From contig NC_060060.1 in the NCBI RefSeq assembly GCF_020283565.1, positions 43,710,001 to 43,774,000 on the forward strand: a DNA stretch of 64,000 nt, in the 5' to 3' direction. Numbering within the stretch: the first letter of the stretch is position 1; the number at the start of each line of letters is the position of its first letter. The stretch comes from Trifolium pratense. Taxonomy: Eukaryota > Streptophyta > Magnoliopsida > Fabales > Fabaceae. Below the pieces are notes generated by a model, which was not told the DNA's origin, did not search any database, and saw only the letters and a program-made list of their open reading frames with translations. Below, piece after piece: positions 23,432 through 35,200 of the stretch. A program made the position numbers and the translations under genes.

Positions 23432-23961
23432 ATAATTTGCATTTTATATATTCTCTTTTTTAATATCAAAGTTAATTAACATTTGATCACAAGAACAGTC
23501 CAATGAATGTTGCAAAACCGCAAGCCTCAAAAAAGAAAGTATTACACTACTAAATACAATAACTAACAATAAAAAAATACTATTATAACTAATATCTTTA
23601 TCTTTATTATAACAATCTAAATAAATCTAATCTTTTTATTTTTTTGGTACTAAACTAGAGTCTTTTACTTAGTCTCATTCTTATGCTATAGGATTATTAA
23701 TATGCTTATTTGGCACCTTAAGTGCTTCACATACTTATGAGTTATACTCATGAGTTATACAACTTCCAAACCACCACTCCGTATTGTTAATGCAAAATTT
23801 AAATTAATAAAGATAAGTGTGATTGAATTGACGTGGTTAACAAATTAATCTAATTAAGGTAGAACTGATGATCATAGTCAAATTTTAGATTACACAAGTC
23901 CCATTTTCCTAGGTGGAATAATATTTGATCAAATTTTAATTATGTTTTGGCTTGAATCTTA

Positions 23962-24228
23962 CTCTCTCCGTACCAAAATATATGTTACTTTGAGGAAAAA
24001 TTTTGTACCACAATAAATTACCAATGAAGCATTTAATGCTATTATTACTATTATACCCTTAACTATTTATTACTCTCTATTCATTCAATTCTTCAATTTA
24101 TTTTTTCCATACCAAAAATGAAGGACAAATTGTAAATCAACTCATAATCTCTCTTTTCGATACAGCAATAATTATTTTTCTTAATGTGTAAAAGTGAGAA
24201 AACGACGTATATTATGGTACGGAGGGAG
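23962..24228. mobile_element. Stowaway-type MITE, private to the AP1 copy
   Basis: Ends CTCTCTCCGTACC and GGTACGGAGGGAG, flanked by TA on each side (23960-23961, 24229-24230), 267 bp. The AP2 and AP3 downstream regions read straight through (GAATCTTAATTATTATG), which is the empty site. Confidence 0.9.
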
Positions 24229-24773
24229 TAATTATTATGCTAGCTAGATAAATTGTAGGATTAATTAACATAAAATGCTAGCTAGATAGACATAAAATTC
24301 CAGCTAGATAAATTAAATAAAAATCATTATTCTAACCAGAGTCTTAGGGGCACTAGTGACACAAGTTAAAGAAAAAAAATTATATTGAGAACAACGTTGT
24401 TTACACTTTTATCCAAGTACAATGTATTTCATAGTTGTTGAATAAGCTAGATATATAAAAATTGTTAAAAGATATCCATTTTTTAAAAAAATTGAATTAC
24501 CTGCCATATAAGCCATGAAAAATCGGATTTGATAAAAATCCCCATTAAGAAAATATTTTAATGTAGGAAAAAGATGCAACGTATGTAGTCTATAATATAA
24601 GATAAATTTTATATTTTAAATTCATTGAGAATTTAACGTATCTAGTCCATATTATTAACTAAATACATTAGATTTTCAATGAATTTAAAAGTAAAATTTA
24701 TTTTATATTAAGGACCAAAGGAAATACCATATAAGCCATGTCACAATAAATGAGAATATATAAAAAATCTGGC

Positions 24774-24781
24774 TATAAAAT
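24774..24781 (+). promoter_or_regulatory. TATA box of AGL-like gene, copy 1
   Basis: TATAAAAT 107 bp before the ATG; identical spacing in the copy at 59516. Confidence 0.55.
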
Positions 24782-24880
24782 TACCCCTCCACACCCCATT
24801 TCAATGTGCCACCATTTCTTATTCTAAAGTCACAAGCATATCCACCCTTTTATTCCCCGTTCTCTCTTTGTGTTTCAGCC

Positions 24881-25177
24881 ATGTCGAATCTCCGTAGCGA
24901 AGAGATGATTCGTATGTCCAAGCTCATTAAGCTCATTGCTAAGCTGAATCGAATCAACAAAGAACTAGAAATTGAGAGGAAACGTGGAGATGACTTGACT
25001 TATTTGTGCAAGATGATAGAGGATCCGAATTGGTGGAATAATCCTGTTGATGGGTTGAACAAGGATCAACTTCTATTACTCAAGAAGGCTTTGGAGGAGA
25101 TGAAGAAACGTGTTGATGAACCTGCTGATAGGCTTCTCATTCAGAGTGCTCCTACCGAAACTAAACCTCAGATCTAG
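24881..25177 (+). CDS. AGL61/62-like protein lacking a MADS domain, copy 1
   Basis: 98 residues. The start is the ATG in GCCATGTCG; a longer frame to the left has no ATG. The segment from about residue 20 (IKLIAKLNRINKELEIERKR) looks coiled-coil-like. The segment DPNWWNNPVDGLNKDQLLLL followed by KKALEEMKKRVD resembles the C-terminal part of type I (M-type) AGL61/62 MADS proteins, where a WW pair and 'L..LK.ALEELKKRV' recur. No DNA-binding MADS domain precedes it. It could be a truncated derivative acting by protein-protein contact, or a remnant kept open by chance. TATA box at 24774 and AATAAA at 25393. TTTGTGTTTCAG just before the ATG also looks like a splice acceptor, so a spliced 5' exon is possible. 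The family call is moderate. Confidence 0.55.
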   Translation: MSNLRSEEMIRMSKLIKLIAKLNRINKELEIERKRGDDLTYLCKMIEDPNWWNNPVDGLNKDQLLLLKKALEEMKKRVDEPADRLLIQSAPTETKPQI

Positions 25178-25822
25178 ATTCTTTTGTTCTAAGGGTTTAG
25201 ATCCAACTTAGATGCCCTTAATTAAGCAATATTTATAATTTTATGTCTCGGTCTGTTTTTAATTAATTTCAATTAGAGCATACATGCTTAACTAGTTTCA
25301 TGCATGCATGTGATTTGGTTACCGAATCTTATAGTTATTCGGATTTTTTTTGGTCTTTGGAAATGTAGTGGTCTTGCATTATATATTATTTGAATAAAGG
25401 GCATCTTATTTATTTATTTATGCTTCCATCTCTCAATTTTTTTATTCTTTTAAAGTCCGATAAATCCATTTCATCCTTCTCCATTTTTTTAATTAATTAT
25501 CTATTTCGAACTTCTTCATAATTACTATCTAGTTAATATATATCTTAATAATAATAATAATACCTTCATATTCCATTAATCACTTCTCCACAGTTGTCTA
25601 TTCATAATTTAAACTATAACATGAACATGTCATTATACCATCACTACAAGAAAATATGAGATTAGCTACCAAATATTTGCTACGATTGATTGTTCAAGTT
25701 AAGTTGTGGTTGATTGGATGTGCTTTTACCACAAATTTAATTTTCCAAGTTAATAATGGTTATAATTTTAAAAAAATATATTTTCATTTGTAGATCAAGC
25801 TTCTCAAAGCTTGTGGTATGAG

Positions 25823-25923
<101 letters not shown>

Positions 25924-26261
25924 GAGTATGATTATTATATGACTATGATATGAATATTATACCTTATACTTGCTCTTTGGTTATCGGTGTTAAATTGCAA
26001 GTTACATTTATTTGAGTAGAATTTGCACTTTCATAATATGTACATGATGCTTTTTAGTTTCATATCTTTGGTTATAAGTTATAACTTTTAACTGATTATC
26101 TTACAGTTCTATTGTAAGATAAATCACTAGTTTCATTAATTTGAACTTAAATCAATCATTTGCTTGTTATTAACTATTTAAATCCTGAATGACTCACCGA
26201 AGATTATGTTTTGTTTGTACTGACAATGACACACTCAACTTAAAGCATCTTTAGGTTATAT

Positions 26262-27880
26262 GAGGTTTTCTAACTTAGACCCTAGTTAGGTCTAAGTTAG
26301 CAAGGTGCACCTTTTCAATTGGACCAAAATACCCATTCTTTTTAATTAATTAACCAAAATACCCATTAGTAGACGCAGATCCAGTGTCGCGCGCGTACCG
26401 AAGGACCATGGTTACAGACCGTTGATTTCCATCAGACAGCCAAGTTCTGATCTCATGAAGACTGTCTGATCAATCAGACAGCCCAGATCATCCTGATCCA
26501 TCAGATTCCAGCGGCTGCGCCACACTGGATTACAACCTGGAGAGAGAAAAATTTGCTTTTTAAAAGTAGGACACGTGTCACACAATGGTTGGCTGGGCGT
26601 GATTTTTGTTCATTTAATACTTTAAACTCAATTATTTCGTTGTAAATTAATTTTTTATTTTTTTATTTTTATACCAAAATTCATAATTTTTTTTTTGTCT
26701 ACAAATAGAGACTTGGTTCGTTTGATTTGGACACAAAAAAAAAACGCAATTTTTCACTACCTTAATCTCATTTTTTGTCTACTAAATACGTTACTTGTGT
26801 GTTGTAATTTAACATGCACCACTCAACCAACTCACTGAAACCATTATACCAGGAAAATAGTAGATAATATTCTGGAACTTTTGGTATATTTTATGAAATT
26901 TTTGGAGATCTGAAACTATTTTTAGTTAATTAAATGAGATAAAACGGTAATTAAAAACTAATGTTTGCTTCTGAAATCATTTTACTGGTAGAATGGTTGC
27001 ACATAGTTGTATTCTGAAACCATTTTACTGGTAGAATGGTTTCAATGAGTAATTTATTAATTGTGTTTGCTTCTGAAACCATTTATCTGGTACAATGGTT
27101 TCAGAGAGTTGTAATCTGAAACCATTTTGCTGGTAGAATGGTTTCAGTAAGTTGATTATTAGTTATTTGCTTCTGAAACCATTTAGCTTGTAGAATGGTT
27201 GCACATAGTTGTATTCTGAAACCATTTTACTGGTAGAATGGTTTCAGTGAGTAATTTATTAATTGTGTTTGCTTCTGAAACCATTTATCTGGTACAATGG
27301 TTTCAGAGAGTTGTAATCTGAAACCATTTTGCTGGTAGAATGGTTTCAGTGAGTTGATGTATGGTAGTGAAAAATGAGATTAAGGTAGTGAAAAATTGAG
27401 TTTTTTTTTCTGTGTCCAAATCAAACGAACCAAGTCTCTATTTGTAGAGAAAAAAAAATTATGAATTTTGGTATAAAAAAAATAAATAAAAAATTAATTT
27501 ACAACGAAATAATTGAGTTCAAAGTATTAAATGGAAAAAAATCACGCCCAGCTAATCAGACAGCGACACGTGTCCTGCTTTTAAAAAGTAGATTCTTCTC
27601 TCTCCAGGCTGTAATCCAGTGTGGTGCACCCGCTGGAATCTGATGGATTCGGATGATCTGGACTGTCTGATTGATCAGACAGTCTTGATGAGATCAGATC
27701 TTGGCTGTCTGATGGAAATCAACTGCCTGTAACCACGGTACTGTGGTACGCGCGCGACACTGGATCCGCGTCCATTGATTGTAATTTGGTTGATTAATTA
27801 AAAAGAATGGGTATTTTGGTCCAACTGAAAAGGTGCACCTTGCTAACTTAGACCCAACTGGGTCTAAGTTAGCAGCCCCC
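26262..27880. mobile_element. Foldback element with ~500-bp arms and hairpin array in the loop
   Basis: The left arm (about 26262-26785) and right arm (about 27355-27880) are inverted copies. The outer ends pair CTAACTTAGACC...GGTCTAAGTTAG, which are themselves palindromic. Inside are TGTCGCGCGCGTAC and its complement, ATCAGACAG clusters, and GAACCAAGTCTCTATTTGTA with its complement. The loop carries the array at 26968-27353. It lies wholly inside the CACTA element at 25642-28872. Confidence 0.85.
26968..27353. repeat. Array of hairpin units (GAAACCATT...AATGGTTTC)
   Basis: Eight units of the form CTGAAACCATT - spacer of 8-10 bp - AATGGTTTCAG, some with a TTGCA-type change on the right side. 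They fall in two blocks of four (about 26971-27147 and 27172-27351), and the blocks are direct repeats of each other. Confidence 0.85.
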
Positions 27881-28875
27881 TATATATATATATATATTAA
27901 AATATTATTTAATTCTATAGCATTTATTCTTTTACCTACATGTATTGCTGGACTTGGATTATCACTAACCTCCTTGCAAGAATTAAAAACAACTTCACCA
28001 TGAAGATCATTTTCAAAAGCATCAGCATGTGCCCTGGTCTTCCTTTTCATCATATTTCAGCTACTGATGTGGTTTCTGGAGTCTCAGGTATATTGCTGCA
28101 ACCTTCCAACTTTGACTTGTGGATACTTCAATTAGGATCAGTTTGGATTAGCTTTTAGTTTCTGTCCTTTTGATTAACAAGAATTTTCAGTATTCATTTA
28201 TAGTGTTGTCTGGATCAATAATTTCACTAACTTAGTTCATGGGAATCTACAAATCTGTTTATTAACACTAATCAATTTCACTTCTACATGTTTATGGTTT
28301 TAATATTAAAATATATAGTTTAAATGTATAATTTAGATTGGATTTAAAGTATCATCAATATCTAAGTATAACATGCATATTTGTTTCATTTGCCACTTGC
28401 CAGTAATAAGATGTAATGAGAGTATATCATGCACATTTAACTTAGGTTTTTTGATGGATGATAATTAATTTACAATTAGCTTGGTTTTGGGAATGGATTC
28501 ATAATAATTAGTCTTTTATAATTATAAATTTTTCTAAAATGCTTGAATTTGGCTGCGAAATTGCTAGGAATATGTAGCTAGAGATTTATTGCGAAATTGT
28601 TGTGACAATGTCCTAGCGATTTAGTTAGGAAACATAACCTTTTCAACAATATTTAATTATGTATTAATTGGGAATTAGCTAGGTTAATTTCCTATATATT
28701 AGTTGCAAATTAGCTAGAAAATATTTTTCTAGATGATTTGCCACCCAATCCATGCTAGGACCTATACGGCAGCTAATTCACAACAAATGCGTAGCAAACA
28801 CTATCTTACTAGCGATTAGCTACGCATCAGCTACAGATGGTGTCGTAGCTAACCCCAAATTTTCTTGTAGTGCAT

Positions 28876-29283
28876 TATAAAATTTAATACATGTTGGTTT
28901 TGTACATAAATATATATTTTTGTGAATGGTACTAAATAAAATTATTCATAAGAAAATATTATGCCAAGTAAAAGTAAACCGGCTTTGTATTCCACTCTAA
29001 TATGAGTGTGCTATCCCACCACTACACAATTACATCTCTATAATAACCGCTCTTGTATTATCATCACTTATCCTTGCAAAAAGTTAAAAAAAAATTAAGA
29101 ATTTAAATTAAAAAATTCCTGAAAACTTAAAAGACTATCCAAACACTTTATAAAAATATATATTCTCTAGTTAGTTATGCCTGAAAAAATTATTTTCGAC
29201 ATTATTTTTTGATAACGCGAAACAAACGCTCGCAAGAGTTACAAAAATATTACACTTGAAGCTCAAAATATCAAAAAAAAAAC
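28876..29283. other. Intergenic, duplicated
   Basis: No gene. Shared with the other unit, which has about 590 extra bp between about 60416 and 61008. Confidence 0.5.
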
Positions 29284-29497
29284 TGTTAAGAAGTCTTACA
29301 TCAGTTGCGAGATGACCTGAATGTATGTTTTATAAGTGAGAGCAATCTTCACCTTACAAGCCTGTTTTGTAAGGATGAGTTAGACCGAATACTCAATTCT
29401 ATAAGATGGTATCAAAGCCTCTCCACGACTCGCTGGGCCACTTGTTATTAGGTTTCCGCTATCGGGCCACCCACCGTTTATATCCACGCACCAAATC

Positions 29498-30921
29498 CAG
29501 GGACGGAGGCACATATAACAGTATGAAGGCACATGCCTGCACAAATATTTTGAGAATTTTTTACTAGTATCAATCTTTATCTTATAAGCCTGTTTTGTAA
29601 GGATGAGTTAGACCGAATACTCAATTTTTTACTAGTTATTAATATGTGCTCAAATCGTGTTCGGTTGCAGAGATGTTTGCTTTAGGTTGGGGGGCAGATG
29701 GGGAGGCGTGGGTGTGGCGGAGGCGGTTGAGGGCGTGGGAGGAGGAGATGTTGGGGGAGTGTCAGTCTTTACTTCTTGATATTTCTTTGCAGGATCAGAC
29801 TATGGATAGGTGGCAGTGGCTCCCAGACCCTGACACAGGTTATACGGTCGGGGGAGCTTATCAGCTTCTGACTTCTCAGGATTCGGTTACTTTGGATGAT
29901 GCGGAAAACCTTATATGGCACTCCCAGGTTCCTTTGAAGGTTTCCATCTTTGCGTGGCGTTTGTTGCGGGATAGGTTGCCTACGAGATTAAACCTGGTCA
30001 CTCGCGGTGTTTTGTCTCTTCCAGCTGCCACTTGTGTTTTCGGATGTGGAGCAACTGAGTCGGCACATCATTTATTTCTCTCTTGTAGCATTGTTGGATC
30101 TCTTTGGGATTTAGTTCGCGCGTGGATTGATATTTCTTTGCTGGATTGCACCACTATGCGTGATCATTTTGTCCAGTTTACGGCATCAGCAGGTGGATCT
30201 CGAGCGTGACGGTCCTTTTTGCAGCTTATTTGGCTTGTTTGTGTTTGGGTGATGTGGACGGAGAGGAATCATCGTTTGTTCAAAGGCTCAACGGGCACAC
30301 CTCATCTTATGTTGGACAAGATCAAGCTTTTCTCTTTTAGGTGGTTGAAGACGACGAGTATCACGTTAGCTTTAAACTACCATAGCTGGTGGTCTAGTCC
30401 TTTGTTGTGTTTGAGCCTTGTATGATTTGCTTGTTTTGTATCTTTTTGACTCGTTTGTAAAACCTTTGTAGTCTGCTTCGGTATGTCTTGTGCTGAGGAG
30501 GCTATTTGTGTTAATATATATCATTTTGGCTTCTTCAAAAAAAATTAATATGTGCTCAAATTTTGAACAACACACATAGAAAGTTGTTAGGATTAGAGGC
30601 ACTAGTAGAGTGTGGGGGCACATCCATGACACACAAACGTGATCACATTCCATATCTCATCTCATCTCAGATATATTAAAATAATGAAAATTCTAACTAA
30701 TATAACTTATGAAAAAATCATTCAATATTCCCAAACTATATAATGCTACAAAATTATATATGTGGTGCATATTAGAATTTAGGAGGCCTATACTCAATTA
30801 TAAAAGGTAGTTTGAGAGTTGAGGTTTACACTATCTTTATAAATACTATCTATGTCATATTTAGCCAATGTGAGACTTTTAACAATTCCTCCACTGATGA
30901 AAATTTCTGGCTCCGTCACTG
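29498..30921. mobile_element. hAT-type element (contains a LINE)
   Basis: Terminal repeats CAGGGACGGAGGC and, inverted, CAGTGACGGAGCC. 8-bp flanks ACCAAATC and ACCAAGCC are a TSD with two changes; the copy at 62195 has ACCAAGTC/ACCAAGCC. Without the LINE it is about 520 bp. Confidence 0.75.
29656..30543 (+). mobile_element. 5'-truncated LINE with 18-bp TSD
   Basis: TSD ATTAATATGTGCTCAAAT at 29638-29655 and 30544-30561. The body (29656 to the A-run at about 30536-30543) codes for the zinc-binding region of a plant L1-type reverse transcriptase. Recognisable are WLPDPDTGYTVGGAYQLL, WHSQVPLKVSIFAWRLLRDR and GCGATESAHHLFLSC, in an open frame from about 29672 to 30209. The C-terminal piece KIKLFSFRWLK is in a following frame. 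The other unit has the uninterrupted target near 62371. Confidence 0.95.
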
Positions 30922-31084
30922 ACCAAGCCTAATGGTGTCGGGCATGAGGGTTGTGTTAAGAAGTCTCATATCGGTTGCGAGATCGTCTGAATGTGTGTTT
31001 ATAAGTAAGAGTAATTCTCACCTTACAAGCCAATTTTATAGAAATGAGTTAGACTCAATATTCAATTCTTAGAGAAACAATACG

Positions 31085-31440
31085 TAGTAAAAATGCTCTT
31101 AACAATGTATTGTTACAGGGGATGATTTGACTAAAAGACAAATTCTCTTAAGAAAAATTATCAATAGATTTTGAGTTGACAGACCTTGGAAAACTCAAGC
31201 TTTTCTTAGGAATTGAGGAAAATCGCAAACAATTGAAAATTATGTACTCGATCTGTTGTTTAGGAGGAAAACTTAGATTGAAACTAGCTAGTGCTCTCCC
31301 ATTGAGGAAAATTGCAAGATGAGCTATGAGGAAGTAGGACACCAAACTTGACAAGGTACAATATCAAATATTAGTGGAAAAGTTGAAAACAAGCCTAGCT
31401 AGTAGGTCTACATTTTCTCTATTTAAATAGATTAGCTATT
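31085..31440 (+). mobile_element. Copia reverse-transcriptase fossil
   Basis: Plus-strand frames, broken by stops and shifts, give pieces like DFELxDLGKLKxFLGIEE and DKVQYQ.L, as in the end of the Ty1/copia reverse transcriptase. The duplicate is at 62890-63175. Minus-strand frames here are shadows. Confidence 0.5.
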
Positions 31441-31532
31441 ATATTTTTTTATTACATATTGAAATATATGAGAATTACTTTCTTCGAGATTAAGTAAGAT
31501 TAGAATAGTGTAGGATTGTTGTCTGTTACCAA

Positions 31533-31817
31533 TATTAAAAATAATATAAAATCATTGATGTAGTTCTATCATAACAACTTAAGTTTTTGGGATAATCGGT
31601 TATTTGACATGGTATTAGAGCTTCTATGACTGGTTTAGAGTTTGATCCCCGCTCCCCCTCACTTTCTAATTGAAAAGTGGAATTTAAGTATATGGTAGGT
31701 GGACCTATGTATTATCCAGCCCAAGCGGGCTCTTGCGTAAGGGGGCGTGTTAGAAATAATATAAAAGCATTGATGTCTGCTAACCGCTTAAACTTTTGGG
31801 ATAATCAGTTATTGACG
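31533..31817 (+). mobile_element. Small TRIM-like element
   Basis: The direct repeat AAATAATATAAAA(T/G)CATTG with TTTTGGGATAATC(G/A)GTTAT occurs at 31533-31609 and 31748-31817. A primer-site-like TGGTATTAGAGC (31610) follows the first and a purine tract (AAGGGGGCG) precedes the second. The total is about 285 bp. A second copy is at about 63175-63465, where the site reads TGGTATCAGAGC. Confidence 0.65.
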
Positions 31818-32212
31818 ATAGATATTGTCCGAAATGTATAATAAAAATACTTTAAAATATGAAAGTGAAATTACGAGTACAAAACTCAAAGACTAACAAA
31901 TATTGTGACCTATAGAACATATACAAGAAAACAATGTAATTGTAGATGATGGCATTATGCTCAAATTTATTTCAAATTATATTTTTGCATACACTTTTTA
32001 AAAATCATAAATGCTTTGATTTGTTTCCAGAATTCAAAAGGTTTGATAATTAGGGAAACCATTGTTCTCAATTTTAATAAAAATTACTGATAAATAGGGT
32101 TTGATAATTTAGTTGTAAGTTATAAGGAAACTCATATTATCCACATGTGCTCACAACAATAATATAAAAACAACAATATAACACCAAAGTTTAGAATAAA
32201 AAATTCAAGATA

Positions 32213-32296
32213 GAATTTCTCTTCATTCTTGACCAAAAAAAAAAAACTGAATTTCTCTTCATTCTTGACCAAAAAAAAAAACTGAATTTCTCTTCA
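32213..32296. repeat. 36-bp tandem repeat at the stop codon/3' UTR of the lysine-rich gene
   Basis: Unit GAATTTCTCTTCATTCTTGA plus CC and an A-run occurs twice with a third partial copy. The duplicate unit near 63869 has it once. Confidence 0.85.
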
Positions 32297-35200
32297 TTTT
32301 CCTGAAGCTCCTTCCAAGTAAAGCATTTGAATCCTTTCTGATCGACTTAAGTTTAATACTTTTTCAAACTGTTCGACTTCCCTGTATACAAAGAAAAATA
32401 ATCAATTAATAAAAATTAAAGAAAAAATAAATTTTCAACAATTACATCACTTGCAAGACTATATTTTATTTGTAATTTTAGATAAAAATTCATCAAATTA
32501 AGTGAAACTACCAAATATGCAAAACAACTACAACTGAGACATAATTTCAATTTAATTCCTCCAAAAAAAATTTCAATTTAATTAAGTTAGATAAGATTTT
32601 TTTTTAATGTGTTCTAACTTGTAAGCATGAATTCAGTCATGATGTCATGTGTGTATTATGGAAATCTCTCAATCATGGCAAACAATTTCCCTACTGAGCA
32701 AGTTGATATCCAAAGAGGTCATAAACAATCTTTACACTTTTTCTTATCTTGTAATTTATTTAAGTGGTTTAGGATTAGATCTCAAATATTGTTGTAGTAT
32801 CTCATTTCCAATTCAATGAAAGTACACTCCTAATTTATTTAAGTGTTTAAAATTTGTGTTTAAGTAGCCTCTAAGATGGTTTGAGTGAAAAAATATTATG
32901 CTAAATGTTGATTTCTCAAAGAATATAGGCTTTATGGTGTAAATATTGTTGAAATATGATGCACATTTCTAGATATTTCTAGAATACATTAGTAGTTTAT
33001 AGAATAACTTAGCATTGATGCACATGCTAGAATTTTCTAGAACTATAACACTTTAGAAGTTGATCATGGAATAAATCAATACCATATATGTATTAGGAAA
33101 ATGTCATGAAAATTCTAGAATGTAGTATCTAGAATATACACCATACCTATAAATAGGTAAACCATGCATGTACAATTGTACTCAAGCCTTTGAGATGCAA
33201 TGACAATAACAATAAGGCTTCACCATGCTACCACTACTCTCCTCCTACTACTAATGTGTTAGCTCTTGTTCCTTGTTACTGAATACTTCAATATTAGCTT
33301 TCACACTACTTGTTACTATCCTTCAACTATGAACCAAAGTCTTCTACAATATCAAACTAATTTCTAAACTATCACTACTACCTCAACTACTAACAAATAT
33401 TCTCCCATATTTTCTCTCAATATATGGCAAGACTAGTGGTTTTTTTTCTCTATTAGTTGCGATGTGAACAGGTATTTAGCTATGAGATTCGTTGAGTAGG
33501 CTTACGTGAGTTGTCTGCTATAAGATAGCTAGTTTTGGGGCTTTCGGCATAAAATAAAAAAAGGCCGAAGGATGGCAACAAATCAATGAGTATAGAGTTA
33601 AAGGAGCATCAACTTTTCTAATCCGAATGATATTGAGCTAGAGGTTATTCTACCACATATTATGCCATTTTCCTCCTCTGGAGTTAATCTTATCTTGGGG
33701 GAAATAACTTACATGATGTTGACTGTTATCAAGACTTTTACCAGAAACTATATCCCTTGTATTCAAAAAATTGTTGGAGTTCCAAACACAGTTTAGTAAA
33801 TTTTTGAAGTCGGTGAAAATTCATAATGTGGATTTCATTGCTATTTAGGAAACAAAAGATGAGGTTATTTCATTGCTATTTCTCTTTGTTTTACCTTCCA
33901 TCAATTGGTAATAATGGGGGCTTATTATTCAGTAGAGTGGAGCTTCTTGGATTATATTCTGGGGAGATTTGGCTTTATAGTGTTAGTTAATTGAAGTCCA
34001 ATAGCGGAGATTAATATTTAACGTGGCCTTAAGCAGGGTGACGCTTTAGCTCCATTTTTGTTTTATTTATAGTTGGGGGTTTATAGGTCTCATGAAGAAA
34101 GTAGTTGATATAAAACATTTTCAAGGTTTTGAGGTCTGTCGTCAAAATGTTCTTATTTCCCATCTACAATATGTGGACAACACTTTTTGTGTTGGTAAAG
34201 CTACAATAGAAAATCACTGGACCTTGAAGGTTACCTTTCAAGGTTTTGAGATGTTTTCGGGTCTTAAGGTGAATTTTTTGAAGAGTTGCTTGATGTGGAT
34301 TAAAATGTCTTCGGAATTTATGAATTTGGCCTCTACATTCCTTAATTGTAGAGTAGGTGCAATCCATTTTGTATATCTTGGTCTTTCAGACCGTGCTAAC
34401 CTACGACCATGTCTACTTGACAATGTTAATTAGATTCTCTTAGGAAGAGGTCAAGGGTGTGAGGGAATAAATATGTGAGTTTAGGAGGTCGGATTGTGAT
34501 TCTTAATTCGGTCCTAAGACAAATCAGTACCAAGACAAATCAGTCCTCGAGATCTTTGTTGGGACTGTTGGTGGTTTGAGTTGGAATTTTGGTTGGCGGT
34601 GGCAACTTTTTGTTTGGGAAGAGACACCTCAAAACGACCTCCTTCACATGTTTGTGAAGTTGACTAGTATGGGAGCGCGTGTTTAACTGGCATAAAAGTG
34701 TATGTTATGTCTTATTTGGAAGAGCAAAGCACCCTCAAAAGTGGCAGACGTCACATGGAAACTTCTGCTTATAAGATTCCAACCCGTAGCAAATTGCAAC
34801 AAAGTGGTGTGATTCTTCCTATGATAGATTGTGGGTGTGTGTTTTGCAATCATTTGGTGAAAAACTCAAAGGGGTGTGATTATTACATTGCCTATTCACT
34901 GCGAAGCATTCGTATGACGTATTTGGTAATTAGCTCAAAGTCATGTTCATGCTACCTCCAAATTTATTTACCTTGTTGAATTATTTGAGAGGCAATGGAT
35001 TTTGCACAGAGTTGAGGAAAGGAATAATTGTGATATGGAATGTTGTTTTGTGGTCTATGTGGAGAAGGCACAACCAAGGTATATTCAGAGACCGCATTGT
35101 TATCATAATGACCTCTTAAAAGAGATTAAAGTTTGTATCGGCGGTGATTTTTGAGCATTAATAATCCAAATCTTAATTGTTATGTATGAGTAGGTGATTG

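Larger units (their letters stand above)
29284..31073 (+). mobile_element. TRIM-like LTR element with nested hAT and LINE
   Basis: Short direct repeats begin TGTTAAGAAGTC at 29284 and 30954, each about 120 bp. A primer-site-like TGGTATCA at 29407 follows the first. A purine-rich GGGCATGAGGG precedes the second. The flanks are AAAAC/GAAAC; the other unit has GAAAC on the left, fitting a 5-bp TSD. Inside are the hAT element at 29498 and, within that, the LINE at 29656. There is no gag or pol. Confidence 0.65.

Noticed and set aside
24806..24880. Longer N-terminus (PPFLILKSQAYPPF) for the AGL-like protein
   Set aside because: It would start at GTG; the first ATG in frame is 24881, with good context.
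31148..31354. Minus-strand 68-codon frame also present at 62926-63132
   Set aside because: Shadow of a copia reverse-transcriptase fossil on the plus strand.
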